Part shown: positions 61,498-64,000 of the stretch, one piece after another | Layout: each line of letters begins with the position of its first letter | How positions within the stretch are numbered: the stretch's first letter is position 1 | DNA from: Streptococcus porcinus | GTDB lineage: Bacteria > Bacillota > Bacilli > Lactobacillales > Streptococcaceae | NCBI RefSeq assembly: GCF_901542335.1 | Contig: NZ_LR594036.1 | Coordinates: 1,488,001 to 1,552,000, forward strand | Direction: 5' to 3' | DNA length: 64,000 nucleotides | Translations under genes and position numbers: made by a program | The notes under the pieces: generated by a model | The model's input: the letters and a program-made list of their open reading frames with translations, nothing else | Told to the model about the DNA's origin: nothing | The model's database searches: none

Positions 61498-62243
61498 TAC
61501 ATTTTGTAGTACTTTTCTAGTGTGATAGGACTTTTCAATCCTAGAAGTTGACTCAATTCCAATAGTGACTTACCAGCTGCTTTTTCTTTAAGTATATAGT
61601 GATGACGCAGATCTTGAGCATTTAAATGTGAACAGCCAATAGTGATTAAAAAAGCCTTTAATTGCGTAAAAAACCATTGACGTGAAAAAGCTTGACCTTT
61701 ATGGTCAAAGAGGAAAAGAGCATCGTTATCAAGAATAGACTCTAAAAAAGGCAATAGTACTTTTGGCAATTGTAGCACACGAACATTACCTTGACGGTAA
61801 ATCCGTAAACTCTGAAAAGCTAAAGAACAATCTGCTACCTTTATCATTGCAATTTCACTTGGTAAAAGGCCTAGTTCTAGGATTAGCAAGGCAATAGTCT
61901 GACCAATCTTTTCTGTTGAGTTCTGATAGAAAAGCTGCCTATCCAAATTTTGTTTCTCTATCTGATTTGTATCATTCTGGCTAATCTTCTCATCAATACG
62001 GAGATAGCTATTGTAATTTCCAGATTGATAAAGAAAGAGAAGAAACTGATTGACTGTTGAAAATTTTCGACGTTTGGCCGACTTACTCAAATGAGCAATT
62101 TGTTGCTTATACAAGGTTAGCCTTTCTTGGCTTAGTTTTTCTGAAATCATGTTAACAAATTGCAATAAATCATAGCGATAAGCCGATTTAGTATTGTCAG
62201 ATAAGTGTTTTTGCTCAAGGAAAACTTCTACCAGATTAATCAT
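61497..62243 (-). CDS. XerD-like tyrosine recombinase, degenerate active site
   Basis: 248 residues from ATG at 62243 ([29 protein letters not shown]); the longer frame to 62279 overlaps cbpB. The N-terminal SAM-like domain is normal. In the catalytic domain the first Arg position (GLR-SE in XerD) reads [12 protein letters not shown], so the Arg is missing. The second box [27 protein letters not shown] keeps R-H but has Leu for the usual His (LLGH to LLGL). The terminal EKYYKM keeps a Tyr. Streptococcal XerD-like proteins next to scpA are known not to act at dif, so strand exchange is doubtful. Confidence 0.9.
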   Translation of the reverse strand: MINLVEVFLEQKHLSDNTKSAYRYDLLQFVNMISEKLSQERLTLYKQQIAHLSKSAKRRKFSTVNQFLLFLYQSGNYNSYLRIDEKISQNDTNQIEKQNLDRQLFYQNSTEKIGQTIALLILELGLLPSEIAMIKVADCSLAFQSLRIYRQGNVRVLQLPKVLLPFLESILDNDALFLFDHKGQAFSRQWFFTQLKAFLITIGCSHLNAQDLRHHYILKEKAAGKSLLELSQLLGLKSPITLEKYYKM

Positions 62244-62703
62244 CTTTTTTTGAAATCCTAAAATTATCTGTAAAGTCATGCAATAGGCTATTTAAAGCCT
62301 TAAGAATTGACTTACGCGTAATAATACCCACAAAAATATCTTGATCATTAACAACTGGTAAAAATGGATAATCAACTAATTTATGCATAATCAGTGTCAA
62401 ACTAGCCGTATTGCGGATTGACTCAATTTTAGTATTAACCATTTCTCCAATATCAGTCTGGTTCAACTCCCAATCTGTTAGTTGTTTCTTAACTTGATAA
62501 CTTAGAATATCTGAGATACTAATTGTACCCTTAAAATGACGATCTTTTGTCAAAACAGGAACTCTGGAAAAGCCATTATTAACCAATAATAGCATGACAT
62601 GATCAGAATTATGAGTATCAATAAAAATGGCTAAATCATCTGCTGGTATTAGATAACTATCTAAATGTTGTAAAATAAAATCTTCAAATTCTTTTGCGAT
62701 CAT
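62236..62703 (-). CDS. cbpB: CBS-pair protein CbpB/YkuL
   Basis: 155-residue cytosolic protein with two CBS domains (PADDLAIFIDTHNSDHVMLLLVNNGFSRVPVLTKDRHFKGTISISDI, about 18-65, and NTKIESIRNTASLTLIMHKLVDYPFLPVVNDQDIFVGIITRKSILKAL, about 88-138). In Listeria and Bacillus CbpB/DarB binds c-di-AMP and modulates Rel; that role is inferred here. It overlaps the phosphodiesterase gene by four bases. Confidence 0.92.
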   Translation of the reverse strand: MIAKEFEDFILQHLDSYLIPADDLAIFIDTHNSDHVMLLLVNNGFSRVPVLTKDRHFKGTISISDILSYQVKKQLTDWELNQTDIGEMVNTKIESIRNTASLTLIMHKLVDYPFLPVVNDQDIFVGIITRKSILKALNSLLHDFTDNFRISKKDD

Positions 62704-63221
62704 CGTTTAAATTCCTTAGTCAGTGACGGGTAAAGGCTATGATCTCGAGTCAAATAATCAACTTTGATGGCATCATCAGCCAATTCGATACGAGCATACA
62801 GCTTTTCATTAACCTCTCCACGAGGTTGCGACACGGATCCAGGATCAACAAAAAGGGTTTTTCCAAGTTTCCAAGCCGCTGGACGATGCAAGTGTCCATA
62901 CAGACATAGATCTGCATCAGCTTCTTGTGCAAAATAGTCAAGTTTATCCCAAGTGAAATTGATATTATACAAGTGTCCATGTGTTTGAGCAATGGTAAAG
63001 GAGTCTAGCTTTGTCACTAAGCGATCTGGATACCCTATATCATAATCACAATTTCCACCTACCACATGGACCCCATCCCAAATAGAGTCTGAACTTTTCA
63101 ATTCAGAATCTCCATTATGAAAAATGGCGTCCACTTGACCAATATATTTGTCTTTAATAGCTTGAATAATATCTCGATCTCCGTGAGAATCACTCATTAC
63201 TATAATTGTTTTGCTTGCCAC
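62700..63221 (-). CDS. YfcE-family metallophosphoesterase
   Basis: 173-residue calcineurin-like phosphoesterase. Metal ligands: [30 protein letters not shown] and [10 protein letters not shown], in that order, all intact. Relatives hydrolyse phosphodiesters in vitro; the natural substrate is unknown. Start overlaps the RdgB gene by 22 bases. Confidence 0.9.
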   Translation of the reverse strand: MASKTIIVMSDSHGDRDIIQAIKDKYIGQVDAIFHNGDSELKSSDSIWDGVHVVGGNCDYDIGYPDRLVTKLDSFTIAQTHGHLYNINFTWDKLDYFAQEADADLCLYGHLHRPAAWKLGKTLFVDPGSVSQPRGEVNEKLYARIELADDAIKVDYLTRDHSLYPSLTKEFKR

Positions 63222-64000
63222 GATGGAAAGACCTCCATTAATTTTCGAACAGCTTGACCTCTATGCGATAATTGATTCTTTTCTTCAGCTTCTAGTTCAG
63301 CTGCATGACGACCGGTCTCACCGACAATAAAGAGAGGATCATAGCCAAAACCATGATTACCTTTTGGTTGAAAGGCAATATAACCAGGCCAATCTGCCTC
63401 AACAACAAGACTTTCTTTATCCGGTGCAGCTACTACCAAGGTTGAATGAAATTGCGCTGAACGATCTTTTTGATCAAAAACCATAGCTAATTCATGCAAT
63501 AATTTAGCATTATTACGGTCATCTGTGGCATCAGGTACTGAAAAACGAGCTGACCAAACACCTGGAAGTCCCCCCAAGGCAGCCACTTTCAACCCCGAGT
63601 CATCTGCCAAGACCATTTTTCCTGTTAGGTGTGAAATAGTTTCTGCTTTCAAGCGAGCATTTTCTTCAAAGGTTACACCAGTTTCCGCGACCTCTGGCAA
63701 ATCGGGATAATCGTTAAGATTTTCTACACGATAACCGAGATCAGCAAACAAACGACGGAATTCTTTGGTTTTTCCCTCATTTCGTGTAGCAATCAAGATT
63801 GTTTCGCCAACTCCTTTTCTGCTATCAGGGAAAAAGACAGCCATTGATACACCACCTTCTGGGAGATAGACAGCAAGTAACTTTTCATCCTCACTTAATA
63901 AGATAGCTCCTGCATGGCGGTCCACCTTGATTTCGCGCTTCGTTTCTTGATTGATCATATCAACAATAAAAGAAAGGAGTGAAAAAGGAGATTGGTAGCG
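63200..64000 (-). CDS. RdgB/HAM1-family non-canonical purine NTP pyrophosphatase, N-terminus beyond window
   Basis: Hydrolyses dITP and XTP to the monophosphates. The core is complete: [77 protein letters not shown] and [13 protein letters not shown] at 63958 is not the true start: upstream the frame is open to the window edge ([18 protein letters not shown]...), which belongs to the extra N-terminal domain of about 120 residues found in streptococcal versions (about 328 residues). The gene is therefore cut by the right edge. First visible gene of the operon running to yidD. Confidence 0.94.
   Translation of the reverse strand, partial: RYQSPFSLLSFIVDMINQETKREIKVDRHAGAILLSEDEKLLAVYLPEGGVSMAVFFPDSRKGVGETILIATRNEGKTKEFRRLFADLGYRVENLNDYPDLPEVAETGVTFEENARLKAETISHLTGKMVLADDSGLKVAALGGLPGVWSARFSVPDATDDRNNAKLLHELAMVFDQKDRSAQFHSTLVVAAPDKESLVVEADWPGYIAFQPKGNHGFGYDPLFIVGETGRHAAELEAEEKNQLSHRGQAVRKLMEVFPSWQAKQL

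Noticed and set aside
1-64000. CRISPR arrays, tRNA or rRNA genes, prophage, defence or toxin-antitoxin islands
   Set aside because: No regularly spaced repeats, clover-leaf sequences or clusters of such genes were seen. Apart from one IS and two decayed genes the gene order looks like ordinary streptococcal chromosome.

Overview
This AT-rich window comes from the chromosome of a pyogenic-group Streptococcus, in the neighbourhood of S. pyogenes, S. agalactiae, S. iniae and related animal species. The evidence is the gene content and order: a SpyCEP/ScpC-type LPXTG serine protease beside the lactate oxidase and permease genes, then exoA, serC-serA, the tmk-holB-ricT-yabA-rsmI operon, liv genes, clpP-upp, murE, fhu genes, ppaC-pflA, a raffinose/melibiose cluster and the scpAB-rluB operon. 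MurE carries the lysine-type motif DDPNFEDP. I cannot name the species from sequence alone. Most genes lie on the minus strand, and both edges cut a gene (metG on the left, the RdgB-type NTPase gene on the right).

Region 1 (1-14.2 kb) is the accessory part. It holds metG (partial), a DUF1275 membrane-protein gene split by a complete IS3-family (IS150-group) element with a 3-bp target duplication, an unknown 548-residue membrane protein, the SpyCEP-like protease, and lctO and lctP. The two lct genes each have a consensus promoter with a cre box just downstream of the predicted start. The lctO reading frame is broken near its N-terminus.

Region 2 (14.2-26.6 kb) is DNA repair and housekeeping: exoA, an AlkD-like glycosylase, two VOC proteins, an ArsC-like protein, ogt, serC-GNAT-serA, cutC, and the tmk to rsmI operon. 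It contains two decayed genes, a LacI-type regulator remnant and a DUF5684-like membrane protein. Region 3 (26.6-35.7 kb) is a branched-chain amino-acid ABC transporter, ylbG/ylbF, clpP under a CtsR box, upp and a MurJ/YtgP-like flippase.

Region 4 (35.7-50.6 kb) has murE, the fhu hydroxamate-siderophore uptake operon, two unknown genes next to ppaC, pflA, a CorC-like CBS protein, an rRNA-methylase-like protein, an ABC-2 exporter, a TIGR01212 radical-SAM protein, and a PAP2 phosphatase overlapping ribU behind an FMN riboswitch. Region 5 (50.6-58.1 kb) is an alpha-galactoside cluster (msmR divergent from msmEFG-aga, then galM) without its own transport ATPase. Region 6 (58.5-64 kb) holds trmL with a long terminator-containing leader, then a tightly overlapping housekeeping operon read right to left (RdgB-type NTPase, phosphodiesterase, cbpB, xerD-like, scpA, scpB, rluB, yidD).

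I found no CRISPR array, tRNA, rRNA, prophage, or defence or secretion island, and no clearly new multi-gene system. The most interesting signals are regulatory: leaders with internal terminators before the DUF1275 gene and trmL, divergent murE/flippase promoters sharing a -35 element, two candidate leaderless mRNAs, repeated promoter-plus-cre modules, and the lctO frameshift.
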